Source: Faecalicatena contorta
GTDB lineage: Bacteria > Bacillota > Clostridia > Lachnospirales > Lachnospiraceae
DNA length: 64,000 nucleotides
Reading direction: 5' to 3'
Assembly (NCBI RefSeq): GCF_021531895.1
Contig: NZ_JAFBIX010000015.1
Span: forward strand, 1 to 64,000
Shown: positions 46,001 through 53,660 of the stretch, piece by piece
How the letters are laid out: every line of letters starts with the position of its first letter
Position numbering within the stretch: position 1 is the first letter of the stretch
The notes under the pieces: model-generated
What the model saw: the letters and a program-made list of their open reading frames with translations, nothing else
Databases searched by the model: none
Told to the model about the DNA's origin: nothing
Position numbers and translations under genes: made by a program

Positions 46001-48779
46001 ACGATACCCCAGAACAGAACTTGTAGTTGAAAAAGAAGATGCTTTTGAAAAGATTGATCCAGATTGTTATGAGATTGTCAGTCATGTTACATATGATGAC
46101 AAAACAAAACAAACGATTTATCAAGAGTCTATATATTTTGATGAGTCCTACAAACCTTCTGAAGATTGTAAGGTTTTCATTGTCGGTAATGATGAAAGAA
46201 TGGATCTAATCCCATTGAATAAGATTCAGAATAAAGAAATTTCGGGAAATCCATCTGGCAAGGTAATGGTAACAGCAGATTCAGAGAATATAAGAAGTAT
46301 TTCAGTTTCCTGTGCAAAGCTAAATGGAAAAATGTTGCCGGGCTACTGTTGGCTTGACAAAACGGTATATATTGGCGAAGGTATTTCAGACGTTCATCTT
46401 AAGATTAACTATTCTTGTAATGGACACTATCAAACAATAGAAAAAGATTTGGATGAATTGTCTTCTGAACAAACCATCCATTTACAGGATACTTCGAAAA
46501 AAGTTGTATTAACCAATGCGTCCGGAGATTTGACAAATGCATTGCTAATTATGAAGAATCAGGGTGGCTCAGAATCTTCGTATGGACTTTCGGTAGAACA
46601 AACTGAAGATGGCCAGTCGGTGATTTGTTTTGATGATGCGATATGGAAGAATATTACAAATGCCAAAACAGTTTCTCTTGTATGCAGTGATAATTCAGCA
46701 ATTTATCAAATGGATCCAAGAACAATGGAAGGTTCGGTTGATCTGAAAGAATTGAAGAAGGATTATCATAAGATTTCATATAAGGAAAGCGATGCCAAGA
46801 TTCAAAAGAGTGTGATTTGCTTGATGAATTATGATTTTACTGCAAATTCAGATACGATGTTACTGGCTCCCGGAGATTATCAAATTGAGACGGATTATAC
46901 GATAAATGGAGTTGCCCTTCATAACAGGCAGGAGATAACAATAGCAGATCAGGATGTAGTCCTTGAACTGCCGGAGAATTCTTCAGAGACTACGGTTACA
47001 CTGAATTGGTCGACTATTTACGATCTTGTTCAAGTATCTTATGATTCGCCAGATGGCTGGGTTAATGATCAGACTGTAGAGAATGGACAAAAGATCGTCT
47101 GCCAGACAGGAGAACAGAATATTTATATCTCAGCGCGACTGAAGGATGGCAGTAATATTAATATTAGCAAGACAGTAGATATTGCTGAAAATACGAATAC
47201 CAATATCGAACTTTCCAATCAGTTCCACGGCAATGTGACGGCTCTTATGAATGGTGAAGCAACGCAAGAGGCTTCTGTAGAAGCAGGAAAGCAGATTGTG
47301 CTCAGTATGAGTGAACTGACAGATGGCGCCGGTAATAATTTCAATAATTATTATCAGGGAAACGGAATGAAGCCAACACTGATTCTGACCAATATTAGGG
47401 ATGAATCCAATACGGTAGAGATAAATGCTGAGCAGAATTATTACTATTTGGATAATTGGTCAAATTATACCTTTACCGTACCGAAAGTAGAGGGTACCTA
47501 TCGGTATCGTATAGAATGGAAGGTTCCGATTATGGAGCATGTTCATGTTCTGCAGAAAATTACTGCCACTGAAGCAGATTGTGAAACAGACGGAAATATA
47601 GAATATTATCTTTGTGAAGAATGTGGTGGCCGGTTCAAAGATGCAGAGGGTACAAAGGAGATTTCGGAAGAGGATATTTTGATTCCGGCTAAAGGACATC
47701 ATTGGGGTGAATGGATCGTTATAGTTCCGGCAACGGAAGAACAAGAAGGACAGGAACAGCGTGTCTGCGAGAATAATAGTACGCATGCAGAGACACGTGT
47801 GATCCCGAAATTGACACATACACACGAGCTGGTATTCGTTCTGGCAAAAGAAGCCACTTATGAAGCAGATGGTAATATTGCGTATTATCATTGTAAATGC
47901 GGACGTATTTTTGCAGATGAAAATGGTGAAAAGGAACTCACGGAAGAAGATGTTGTGATTCCAAAACTGGTTCAACATATTCACAGTATAACAAAAGTTG
48001 GGGCAAAAGAAGCCACTTGTGAGGAAGCAGGAAACAGAGAGTATTATTATTGTGATCTTTGCGGAAAGTATTTTGAAGATACGAATGGTGAAAAAGAAGT
48101 TTCAAAAGATGATTTGATTATTTTACCAAAGGGTCACGACTGGGGTGAATGGACAATCAGTAAAGAACCAACCGCCGATGAACCAGGTGAGATGATCCGG
48201 GTATGTAAGAATGACAACAATCACGTAGAGAAACAGAAAATACCGCCAACCGGACAGCCAGAACAGCCGGACATTGATTATCAGATCATCAGGACAGGCG
48301 ATCTGGTTTGGACAAAAGATTCGAATAAGACATTGCCGTTGTTTATAAGAAGAACTCCTGAAAAAGAAGGAAGCCTTGAGCATTTCAGAAATGTGACGGT
48401 TGATGGAACACGGCTGGATTCGGCTGATTACGATATTGACGGAGGTGAAAATCCGGGAACTGTTCTCGGTATTCAGTTATGGCCTTCCTGTCTTCAGAAA
48501 CTGGCAAACGGCGAGCACGTCGTTCAGGTAATTTTTGATGATGGTAAGCTTGATGTGAAGTTAAAGATTGTGAAGCAAGAAGAATCTGGGGGAACAAATT
48601 CTCCGGACACCGGAGATGGAAACCAGAATTCCTCCGGAAAAAATGAAAAATTAACTTCTGATACAACATCATCAAAGACCGGAGACTCCGCAGATCTGAC
48701 TCTGTGGATCACATTATCGGTGGCGTCTATAGCGGGGGCCGGCAGTATATGCGTTATCAAACGCAAAAAGAAAAGATAA
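43017..48779 (+). CDS. Large cell-wall-anchored surface protein with C-terminal CxxC repeats
   Basis: A 1920-residue secreted protein. Signal peptide: KKKRKRIIAGVLLLVMIVQMFPLSVMA. A long part (about 40-1500) has beta-rich segments, including a CARDB-like stretch around 790-880 (NIIGEKMEIPFTIYNRGPRGGWTDVSVTAEG). Residues about 1507-1742 are three repeats with the pattern YYxCxxCGxxFxDxxGxxE, two of them followed by GHxWGEW. The end is SSKTGD, a hydrophobic helix and KRKKKR, a noncanonical sortase signal. Adhesion or host-polymer binding is likely. The gene is AT-rich and flanked by mobile debris, so transfer is probable. Confidence 0.83.
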   Translation: MGERRLKKKRKRIIAGVLLLVMIVQMFPLSVMANPSSDKLIFSADGGENTITVTPKQEEPDEGTEEIFNNGILDFSCDVVTLDRDYAQTVKVKVTNKSEKMVQYYLEAENSYEDIYLNFVQEGSENAKMVIEPQETQEIELSVFLQNAAEDTYRIPITAYVNDGEEGFWSAAVQKRILFHCKQSDFNVSIVPQESGSPAQKAYRITNNGEKITDLTLSASDSVKDYLIFSPAIENYTLDTGESVSTTVSCDLGLMKENDVSNVEGELIVSSGKQNVKQSISFEKTDDVKEIDAWRLALYQEKSSYYTIDQPEFADNFETPNDSAKASMKRRSNEWTEERVIELCHLNMEEGGISEENPISLTATYPYIDEEGKQQQITIETNVFSHMIAEPQENRIKYKQTKLDGTSIGDHVACYVLTSANLKKADYLDAISTYLKEASNFVNLEEDAKLIFDKVWEAFSGKEMGGGEIFVKSIIRDTAWDAFEVGTKDYTKDILEASKGISKVFGDMSDAAKAGKYMAVISNPTIEKSEKDKASAHLLMHMASVGIKAIKSTPQGKVSFFTAGPEKAIEILNKMDEIRYSDMSDEEFGLYFQQLVYGSQCTNVGSVKSQVKINSLARGMQGFWGMNRAYYQLGNNSYTNAEILELFGNSKSKRKRNTGLTEDDFASHPDANVVVTTGRLSNEALSYAYQDTTNQIFKVNGTQIGSITTNGLSGLYNVALVTDTFQQGVNTVIRDYDTNPGSYKVTADTEYNTLVPDDSTLFYSDSLDTLDDIRCIPDFAIYAENIRNQEKNIIGEKMEIPFTIYNRGPRGGWTDVSVTAEGETVYTEKNVYVGPFGSADLSFTMTPQKERNKITVSLENKTEYVEERTIENNTATKVLRAEKMEAPEIVKISPELIELKETDKGAFVSALFKNGKWMKSVQFSLDEDAWTETYECDGKDRYAALLPIKYLAEKDSHTLKVIATYQDGTSETKTISGEIPVSVKIKKGISFTCVGRYPRTELVVEKEDAFEKIDPDCYEIVSHVTYDDKTKQTIYQESIYFDESYKPSEDCKVFIVGNDERMDLIPLNKIQNKEISGNPSGKVMVTADSENIRSISVSCAKLNGKMLPGYCWLDKTVYIGEGISDVHLKINYSCNGHYQTIEKDLDELSSEQTIHLQDTSKKVVLTNASGDLTNALLIMKNQGGSESSYGLSVEQTEDGQSVICFDDAIWKNITNAKTVSLVCSDNSAIYQMDPRTMEGSVDLKELKKDYHKISYKESDAKIQKSVICLMNYDFTANSDTMLLAPGDYQIETDYTINGVALHNRQEITIADQDVVLELPENSSETTVTLNWSTIYDLVQVSYDSPDGWVNDQTVENGQKIVCQTGEQNIYISARLKDGSNINISKTVDIAENTNTNIELSNQFHGNVTALMNGEATQEASVEAGKQIVLSMSELTDGAGNNFNNYYQGNGMKPTLILTNIRDESNTVEINAEQNYYYLDNWSNYTFTVPKVEGTYRYRIEWKVPIMEHVHVLQKITATEADCETDGNIEYYLCEECGGRFKDAEGTKEISEEDILIPAKGHHWGEWIVIVPATEEQEGQEQRVCENNSTHAETRVIPKLTHTHELVFVLAKEATYEADGNIAYYHCKCGRIFADENGEKELTEEDVVIPKLVQHIHSITKVGAKEATCEEAGNREYYYCDLCGKYFEDTNGEKEVSKDDLIILPKGHDWGEWTISKEPTADEPGEMIRVCKNDNNHVEKQKIPPTGQPEQPDIDYQIIRTGDLVWTKDSNKTLPLFIRRTPEKEGSLEHFRNVTVDGTRLDSADYDIDGGENPGTVLGIQLWPSCLQKLANGEHVVQVIFDDGKLDVKLKIVKQEESGGTNSPDTGDGNQNSSGKNEKLTSDTTSSKTGDSADLTLWITLSVASIAGAGSICVIKRKKKR

Positions 48780-48796
48780 GATTTAATTAAAAGGGA

Positions 48797-48851
48797 AATA
48801 CCCACAAGCCGAATGGTACTTTCTGCATCTTACGCTTGTGGGTATTGTTTT
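48797..48851 (+). terminator. Terminator of the surface protein gene
   Basis: AATACCCACAAGC (48797-48809) pairs with GCTTGTGGGTATT (48834-48846), followed by GTTTTT. Confidence 0.8.
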
Positions 48852-48918
48852 TATGTTATAATACTTTTATTATTCATTGTAGATTGGTTAAAATTATCTT
48901 TCAGTAGAAAGGGGGGAT

Positions 48919-50562
48919 ATGATGGGTGAGCGTAAAAAATATATTGTTCGACTTTTTGCGGCAGCTATTTTGTTGTTTGTTGTTTCCGCATATCGGCAGT
49001 TCAGCATGCGGTACTTGCCGGAGGATTTTTTGCGTCCATATCTTGTCTGGGCGGTCTATATGTTTCTGCTCTTCTGCTGGCAGCATACCATTACAACAAA
49101 AATTACCCAGAAAGCCATGCGTGGCCACCTGACGGCGCAGAATATCGTCAGTATCCTGTATTTAACTGTTCGCTTTATCCAGGATGCATTCCTCTATGTC
49201 AATATTCCCTGGATGCGCTTTACCGGATACTTTATCAATATAGCAGCCATTTTCATACCGCTATTCGGTCTTTACGGCGCATTCTATCTCGGCAGGCCGG
49301 AGGATTACCGGATCAGCAAAAAGTGGTATCTGCTCCTGATCCCGGCTTGTTTTCTGAGTGTGATGGCATTGAACGATAATCTGTATCATTTTTTCTATTA
49401 TATCGTGCCAAATGAGCCACAGCCGAATTTATACTTTCATCCATACATTGGCACATATATCATCTATATTTGGGGACTTAGTATCATCAGTTATCAGGTA
49501 TATGTGATTTATCAACGAAATGGTACGACAAAGTCAGATCCGCTTTACCGGAAGCTGATCCCCTTCTATGAACCGATCCTACTGTTCCTGTTCAGTATTC
49601 CTTATGCTGCGACGGCCTACGTTGTGCGGTTTGAGATTGTGGAATATTCGGCGGGACTGATTTTCATTCTTGTGCTTTGCTGGGAGCTTTATATCCTAGT
49701 CGGACTGATTCCGGTAAACACGCAGTACGAGGAAGTGTTCCGGCGGTCTACGGTGGCGATGCAGATTCTCCCATCAAGCGGGGAGACGATTGCAGCATCG
49801 GAAAATACGGCGGAAATCACGCCTGCTATGCTGGAAGCTCTAAAGCTGAATCAGCATTTTTCTGTTACGGAAGATATTATCATGCACCTGCACCAAATCC
49901 CGGGCGGGTATATGGTCTGGCAAACCGATCTCTCGCAGATCAACCAAGCTTTGCGGGAGCTTCAGAGACTGAATGCGGAATTGGAAGAAAAACAGGATCT
50001 ACTGGCGCAGGAAATTCGCATTCAATCGGATGAGACAAGTATTCAGGCGCGCAATGATATTTACGACAGCCTATCCTCGGAGGTGGCCGGGCAGCTTACT
50101 TTGTTGACAGAACTTTTATCGAACAAAAACATTACGGCGGATGACTGGAAACGCATCTGCCTCATCGGCACGTATATCAAGCGATTCTGCAACTTGCGGC
50201 TCACTTATCAGGAGCAACAGACGATTCCGATGGGCGATTTAGCCATCAGCTTACAGGATATGGCGAAATGTATGAAGAATGTCGGTATTCGAACAAGCTT
50301 GGATTTTTGCCCCACATCGAATTTAGAACCAGAGCTGATTCTTCTCATTATGAAGGTCTTGGAAGCGCTTCTGGAGGAGGCGGATTTTTGTCTGACCTCT
50401 ATGGCAATCCGAATCAGCGATACGGTTTGCTTTGAGATTACCGGTACAGATCACGAGTTTGTTCCTCGTTCTTTAGAAGGTGGATATCGTCTTCAGGCAG
50501 AAAAGGTTCCGGCAGGTTATCGGCTTTTGCTCTTGCAGGAGGGAGAGGTGGTGCAGTCATGA
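48919..50562 (+). CDS. 7-TM sensor with degenerate kinase core (pseudokinase)
   Basis: A 547-residue protein with about seven membrane helices (10-255), a coiled coil (about 352-380, LRELQRLNAELEEKQDLLAQEI) and a kinase-like C-terminus. The dimerisation segment RNDIYDSLSSEVAGQL aligns with the H-box of the next protein (HIHDELGHCLL), but has Tyr382 where the phosphoacceptor His should be. The N-box (VLEALLEEADF) lacks the Asn and no G-box is recognisable, so it should not autophosphorylate. It overlaps the next gene by 4 nt, suggesting a sensor that controls the soluble kinase. An AAAGGGGGG ribosome site precedes the start. G+C-rich codon use differs from its neighbours. Confidence 0.7.
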   Translation: MMGERKKYIVRLFAAAILLFVVSAYRQFSMRYLPEDFLRPYLVWAVYMFLLFCWQHTITTKITQKAMRGHLTAQNIVSILYLTVRFIQDAFLYVNIPWMRFTGYFINIAAIFIPLFGLYGAFYLGRPEDYRISKKWYLLLIPACFLSVMALNDNLYHFFYYIVPNEPQPNLYFHPYIGTYIIYIWGLSIISYQVYVIYQRNGTTKSDPLYRKLIPFYEPILLFLFSIPYAATAYVVRFEIVEYSAGLIFILVLCWELYILVGLIPVNTQYEEVFRRSTVAMQILPSSGETIAASENTAEITPAMLEALKLNQHFSVTEDIIMHLHQIPGGYMVWQTDLSQINQALRELQRLNAELEEKQDLLAQEIRIQSDETSIQARNDIYDSLSSEVAGQLTLLTELLSNKNITADDWKRICLIGTYIKRFCNLRLTYQEQQTIPMGDLAISLQDMAKCMKNVGIRTSLDFCPTSNLEPELILLIMKVLEALLEEADFCLTSMAIRISDTVCFEITGTDHEFVPRSLEGGYRLQAEKVPAGYRLLLLQEGEVVQS

Positions 50563-51590
50563 AAAAGAATACGTCAGCTAAAATGATTAAAAAAGCCATC
50601 GACTCTTACCCCGGCGGAATCTGCTTCTCCGCATTGGATGGACGGGTCATTCTCGTTAATGAGAAGATGAACAAACTGATGCTGGAGCTGACCGGACATA
50701 CAATTCTGAACGCAAAGACGGCATGGGAGGAGCTAACAAACTTTGCTAATAACGGCAAGGCGGAAAAGCTAACCCAATCCTGGCTGCCAAAAGATATGAA
50801 CAATGAAAATGAAAGCACCCACCAACAGTTGTTCTTCCGCTTCTCCGACAACTCGGTCTGGCGTTTTGAGCTGAGGTTTCTTGATTCCAATACCGTTCAG
50901 GTTGAGGCGGCGGAAATTACAGAACTCTACCGGCTCAGCGAGGAACTGTACGAGAACACTATCCGGCTGCAGGAGATTCAAAAGCGGCAGAAAGCCTTGC
51001 TGGACAGTATCGTGGAAATCAATTTGAATAAAGAGATTCTTGCCGCGAAAATGCATATCCATGATGAGCTGGGGCATTGTTTGCTGGCCACCACTAAGGC
51101 GATTACGGAAGACCGTCTGGCTGAGAACGCTGATGTACTGAGGGAAAATTGGAACAGCGCCATTCATGATTTTTCCAATATCTCTACAGTATGGACGGTG
51201 CCCGATTCCTCTCTGCAGTCTGAACTGATGCAGGTTGCGGAGCTGATTGGCTGTAAGGTTACCTTCCTTGGAGAACAGCCCAAAAGCCGCAAGGCATTAC
51301 AGCTTTTGTATGCCGCCATTCGGGAGGCGCTCACCAATGCGGTACGCCATGCGGACGCCACAGAATTGATGGTAAAAATTGAGCAAGACGAGAAAAACTA
51401 TCATATAGAGATATCCGACAACGGCGGCGTTACTGTTTCAAAAATTACGGAGGGCAATGGTCTTAGCGCATTGCGGCAACGATTAGAACAAGAAGGAGCT
51501 ACCCTGAAAGTACTCTGCGACAACAGTGTTTCCCTGCTTGTGGATATTCCCTTTGATTTTGATGAACCCCAGAAAGGAGGACGAAAATGA
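50559..51590 (+). CDS. Soluble sensor histidine kinase, NarL/HisKA_3-like, with PAS-like N-terminus
   Basis: A 343-residue protein without membrane helices. Residues about 10-130 resemble a PAS domain (PGGICFSALDGRVILVNEKMNKLMLELTG). A coiled-coil connector leads to the H-box KMHIHDELGHCLL with phosphoacceptor His168, then an ATPase domain with N-box REALTNAVRHADATELMV and G-box ISDNGGVTV and GNGLSALRQRLEQEGATL. All catalytic motifs are present, so it is the active kinase. It overlaps both neighbouring genes by 4 nt; phosphate should pass to the LuxR-type regulator. Confidence 0.88.
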   Translation: MKKNTSAKMIKKAIDSYPGGICFSALDGRVILVNEKMNKLMLELTGHTILNAKTAWEELTNFANNGKAEKLTQSWLPKDMNNENESTHQQLFFRFSDNSVWRFELRFLDSNTVQVEAAEITELYRLSEELYENTIRLQEIQKRQKALLDSIVEINLNKEILAAKMHIHDELGHCLLATTKAITEDRLAENADVLRENWNSAIHDFSNISTVWTVPDSSLQSELMQVAELIGCKVTFLGEQPKSRKALQLLYAAIREALTNAVRHADATELMVKIEQDEKNYHIEISDNGGVTVSKITEGNGLSALRQRLEQEGATLKVLCDNSVSLLVDIPFDFDEPQKGGRK

Positions 51591-52210
51591 TACAGGTTCT
51601 AGTTGTAGAAGATTCCAGGATTACCCGCGATGCCATTGAGAGCCAGATTGCCAAATCAGAAAGATATGTCCTGTACGCCTCCATAGAAAATGCAGCCAAT
51701 GCAGAAATTGCCTGTCTGCGTGGAAGTGTCGATTTAATCTTGATGGATGTATGTACGGCTGACGAAGAATCCGGCCTGAAAGCTGCGGCAAAGATCAAGC
51801 AGTATAATCCAAAAATCAAGATTATTATTATGACCTCCATGCCGGAACATTCCTTTATTCAGAAAGCGAAAGCGTGTGGTTGTAACGGCTTTTGGTATAA
51901 GGAATATAGCAACACTGACTTGATGGAGGTTTGCGACAGGGTGATGAACGGCGAATATGTTTATCCCGAGGACACGCCGGTGATTCGCATTGGATACAGT
52001 AACAGCAATGAATTTACCACTCGGGAATTTGATATTATTCGGGAGCTGGCGCAAGGCAGAAAATATGAGGAGATTGCGGCGGATCTGGATATTACGCTAA
52101 ATACAGTCAAGTACCACATCAAGAATATTTTGCAGAAAACGGGCTGCCAGAATACCTTGCAGTTGGTGGCCGAGGTGGTAGAAAAGCGGCTGATTCTGCC
52201 AAAATATTAA
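51587..52210 (+). CDS. LuxR/NarL-type response regulator
   Basis: A 207-residue regulator. The receiver domain has VLVVEDSRITRD and the phosphoacceptor Asp in VDLILMDVCTADEESGL, with Lys in GFWYKEYSNTD. The C-terminal helix-turn-helix (FTTREFDIIRELAQGRKYEEIAADLDITLNTVKYHIKNILQKTGCQNTLQLV) is of the LuxR kind. It overlaps the kinase gene by 4 nt. Target genes are unknown; the 38-codon ORF directly behind it is a candidate. Confidence 0.92.
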   Translation: MIQVLVVEDSRITRDAIESQIAKSERYVLYASIENAANAEIACLRGSVDLILMDVCTADEESGLKAAAKIKQYNPKIKIIIMTSMPEHSFIQKAKACGCNGFWYKEYSNTDLMEVCDRVMNGEYVYPEDTPVIRIGYSNSNEFTTREFDIIRELAQGRKYEEIAADLDITLNTVKYHIKNILQKTGCQNTLQLVAEVVEKRLILPKY

Positions 52211-52230
52211 ATTGGGGGAGGATGATATTA

Positions 52231-52347
52231 ATGGTAACATACATGGTTGATGTAGAAAAATGTATTAAACAGATTAATGCAATGAGCAAAACTGATTTTC
52301 ACCAGAGAATCTTGCGAGGTGTTGCTGCCAGTGAGGAGAACGCATAA
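52231..52347 (+). CDS. Small 38-residue ORF behind the LuxR regulator
   Basis: ATG at 52231 follows a strong GGGGGAGG site (about 52214-52221) by 10 nt, and the frame ends at TAA 52347. The peptide starts MVTYMVDVEKCIKQINAMSK and ends VAASEENA, with one Cys and no signal peptide. It is only 20 nt after the regulator stop, and a terminator follows, so it is likely cotranscribed. It matches no family I know. It could be a signalling peptide, a short regulator, or the truncated start of a lost gene. Confidence 0.45.
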   Translation: MVTYMVDVEKCIKQINAMSKTDFHQRILRGVAASEENA

Positions 52348-52400
52348 TCTTACAGTTCGCATAAGAATTTGAACCGTATGATTATCATGTAAATCAACGA

Positions 52401-52446
52401 AAAACCTTGAATTTCCTATGAAAATGGGATAATTCAAGGTTTTTTT
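52401..52446 (+). terminator. Terminator of the signalling operon
   Basis: AAAACCTTGAAT pairs with ATTCAAGGTTTT around a 19-nt loop, with a T run. Its right arm is also the start of the second att-like module. Confidence 0.75.
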
Positions 52447-52531
52447 GCGTATTGGGGAATAAATTTTGACTTATCGTAAATTATCGCTATTTATGCATGG
52501 AATTGGGTAAAAGTTGGGGAGTGAGTTGGGG
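52432..52531 (+). other. Att-like boundary module at the left end of the conjugative element
   Basis: ATTCAAGGTTTT (52432), then TATCGTAAATTATCGC at 52472, then TTGGGT or TTGGGG repeats at 52503, 52514 and 52526 (spacing 11 and 12 nt), exactly as in the module after tsf. No gene is seen here. It may be an integration site arm. Confidence 0.4.
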
Positions 52532-52548
52532 AATTTCAATTCCCCAAC
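52525..52548. repeat. Near-perfect 24-nt palindrome beside the att-like repeats
   Basis: GTTGGGGAATT and AATTCCCCAAC form 11-bp arms around a 2-nt centre (TC). Another TTCCCCAAC copy lies at 52629-52637. Within 52549-52771 I see no gene. Confidence 0.7.
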
Positions 52549-52771
52549 TGGAGTATGAAACTTTGCCTCATTCTTCTGAAATAAAAGGGCGAAGATTGCT
52601 TGTTTTATTTTATTGGGGGATAGCGTAGTTCCCCAACTTTTGGTGTATGATAATATGAGATGTCTTAACATTTTGTAAGTTGTTATGAAAATATTTTTCA
52701 ATTGATGAAATTAAATATACAGATTATAATAGAGATAGATGAAAACTATTTGTAGTAGAAATGGAGAAAAA

Positions 52772-53542
52772 ATGAAATATAAAATTATTGCTGTTAATAA
52801 TGATACAACAATTAAAACAATTGTAGCTGAAATATCGGAGGAAGAATATGAAACTATTATGTCTAATATAAAACAACTTCAAATATCTATGTTGAGTAAA
52901 GATTATTATGTTGTAGTTAGAGATAATATAAAAGAGTTACTTGCGTTTTTGCCTACAATAAAGATGCAAGATAAGTATTCAATTGATACAATTAATCGAT
53001 ATACATACAATGTATTAGGCACTTTTTATGCATGGATTGAATATTATGAAAGCCATTATAAAAAAATTTTTGAACCCATTAAGAAAAAATATTATGATAA
53101 ATATTTTGAGTATCGAATGATGTATAATCTTCGGATTTATATGACTCATTGTGAAATGGCGATTACAAAAATAGAGTTTTGGCCTGGAAAATTGGAAATG
53201 TATATATATATTGAACCAGAAAATTTGTTACAAAATTCGAGCAGATTGCAAAAAAAGATTATTACAGAGTTGCAGAAAATGCGTGATGATAATGAAAAAA
53301 TTGATTTATATGAATTAATGTTAGGATTTGAAAAAATATTTACATCTATGCATAAAGAACTTTTAAAAGCATTAGAACCAGAATTACAAAACGTATTAAA
53401 TGAAATAAATCCATATCTTCAATTTACATCTGAAGGAAAAGCAAAATTATGTTATATATATGAAAAAGAAACGGATAAGAGAGTATATTCATTAACGGCA
53501 TTTATAGGAGCTTTTATAAATAAAATGTGTAATCCATATTAA
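52772..53542 (+). CDS. AT-rich orphan protein of unknown function
   Basis: A 256-residue protein rich in Lys, Ile and Tyr, mostly helical by composition, with no signal peptide, membrane helix or motif that I recognise. The N-terminal region (MKYKIIAVNNDTTIKTIVAEISEEEYE) looks like a small alpha/beta start; the remainder is charged helices (YYESHYKKIFEPIKKKYYDKYFEYR). GGAG precedes the ATG at 52772. It is clearly lower in G+C than both neighbours, sits alone between an att-like site and a terminator, and so is probably a recent cargo gene; defence is a guess only. Confidence 0.6.
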   Translation: MKYKIIAVNNDTTIKTIVAEISEEEYETIMSNIKQLQISMLSKDYYVVVRDNIKELLAFLPTIKMQDKYSIDTINRYTYNVLGTFYAWIEYYESHYKKIFEPIKKKYYDKYFEYRMMYNLRIYMTHCEMAITKIEFWPGKLEMYIYIEPENLLQNSSRLQKKIITELQKMRDDNEKIDLYELMLGFEKIFTSMHKELLKALEPELQNVLNEINPYLQFTSEGKAKLCYIYEKETDKRVYSLTAFIGAFINKMCNPY

Positions 53543-53552
53543 ATGTACATAG

Positions 53553-53586
53553 CCGATTGGTTCACTAAGAATCAGTCGGTTTTTCT
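53553..53586 (+). terminator. Terminator of the orphan gene
   Basis: CCGATTG pairs with CAGTCGG (one G-U) around a 13-nt loop, then TTTTTCT. Confidence 0.65.
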
Positions 53587-53602
53587 ATGCCCACTTTTAT
53601 AC

Positions 53603-53632
53603 ATAGCCAGTCCCGTAAAAAGGATTGGCTAT
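53603..53632 (+). promoter_or_regulatory. Hairpin upstream of parA
   Basis: ATAGCCAGTCC and GGATTGGCTAT form an 11-bp stem (one G-U) with an 8-nt loop, followed by TAAATTTTT, 28 nt before the parA start. It could be an attenuator or part of a regulatory or origin region. Confidence 0.45.
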
Positions 53633-53660
53633 TAAATTTTTCGAGGAAGGAGGAAACCAT

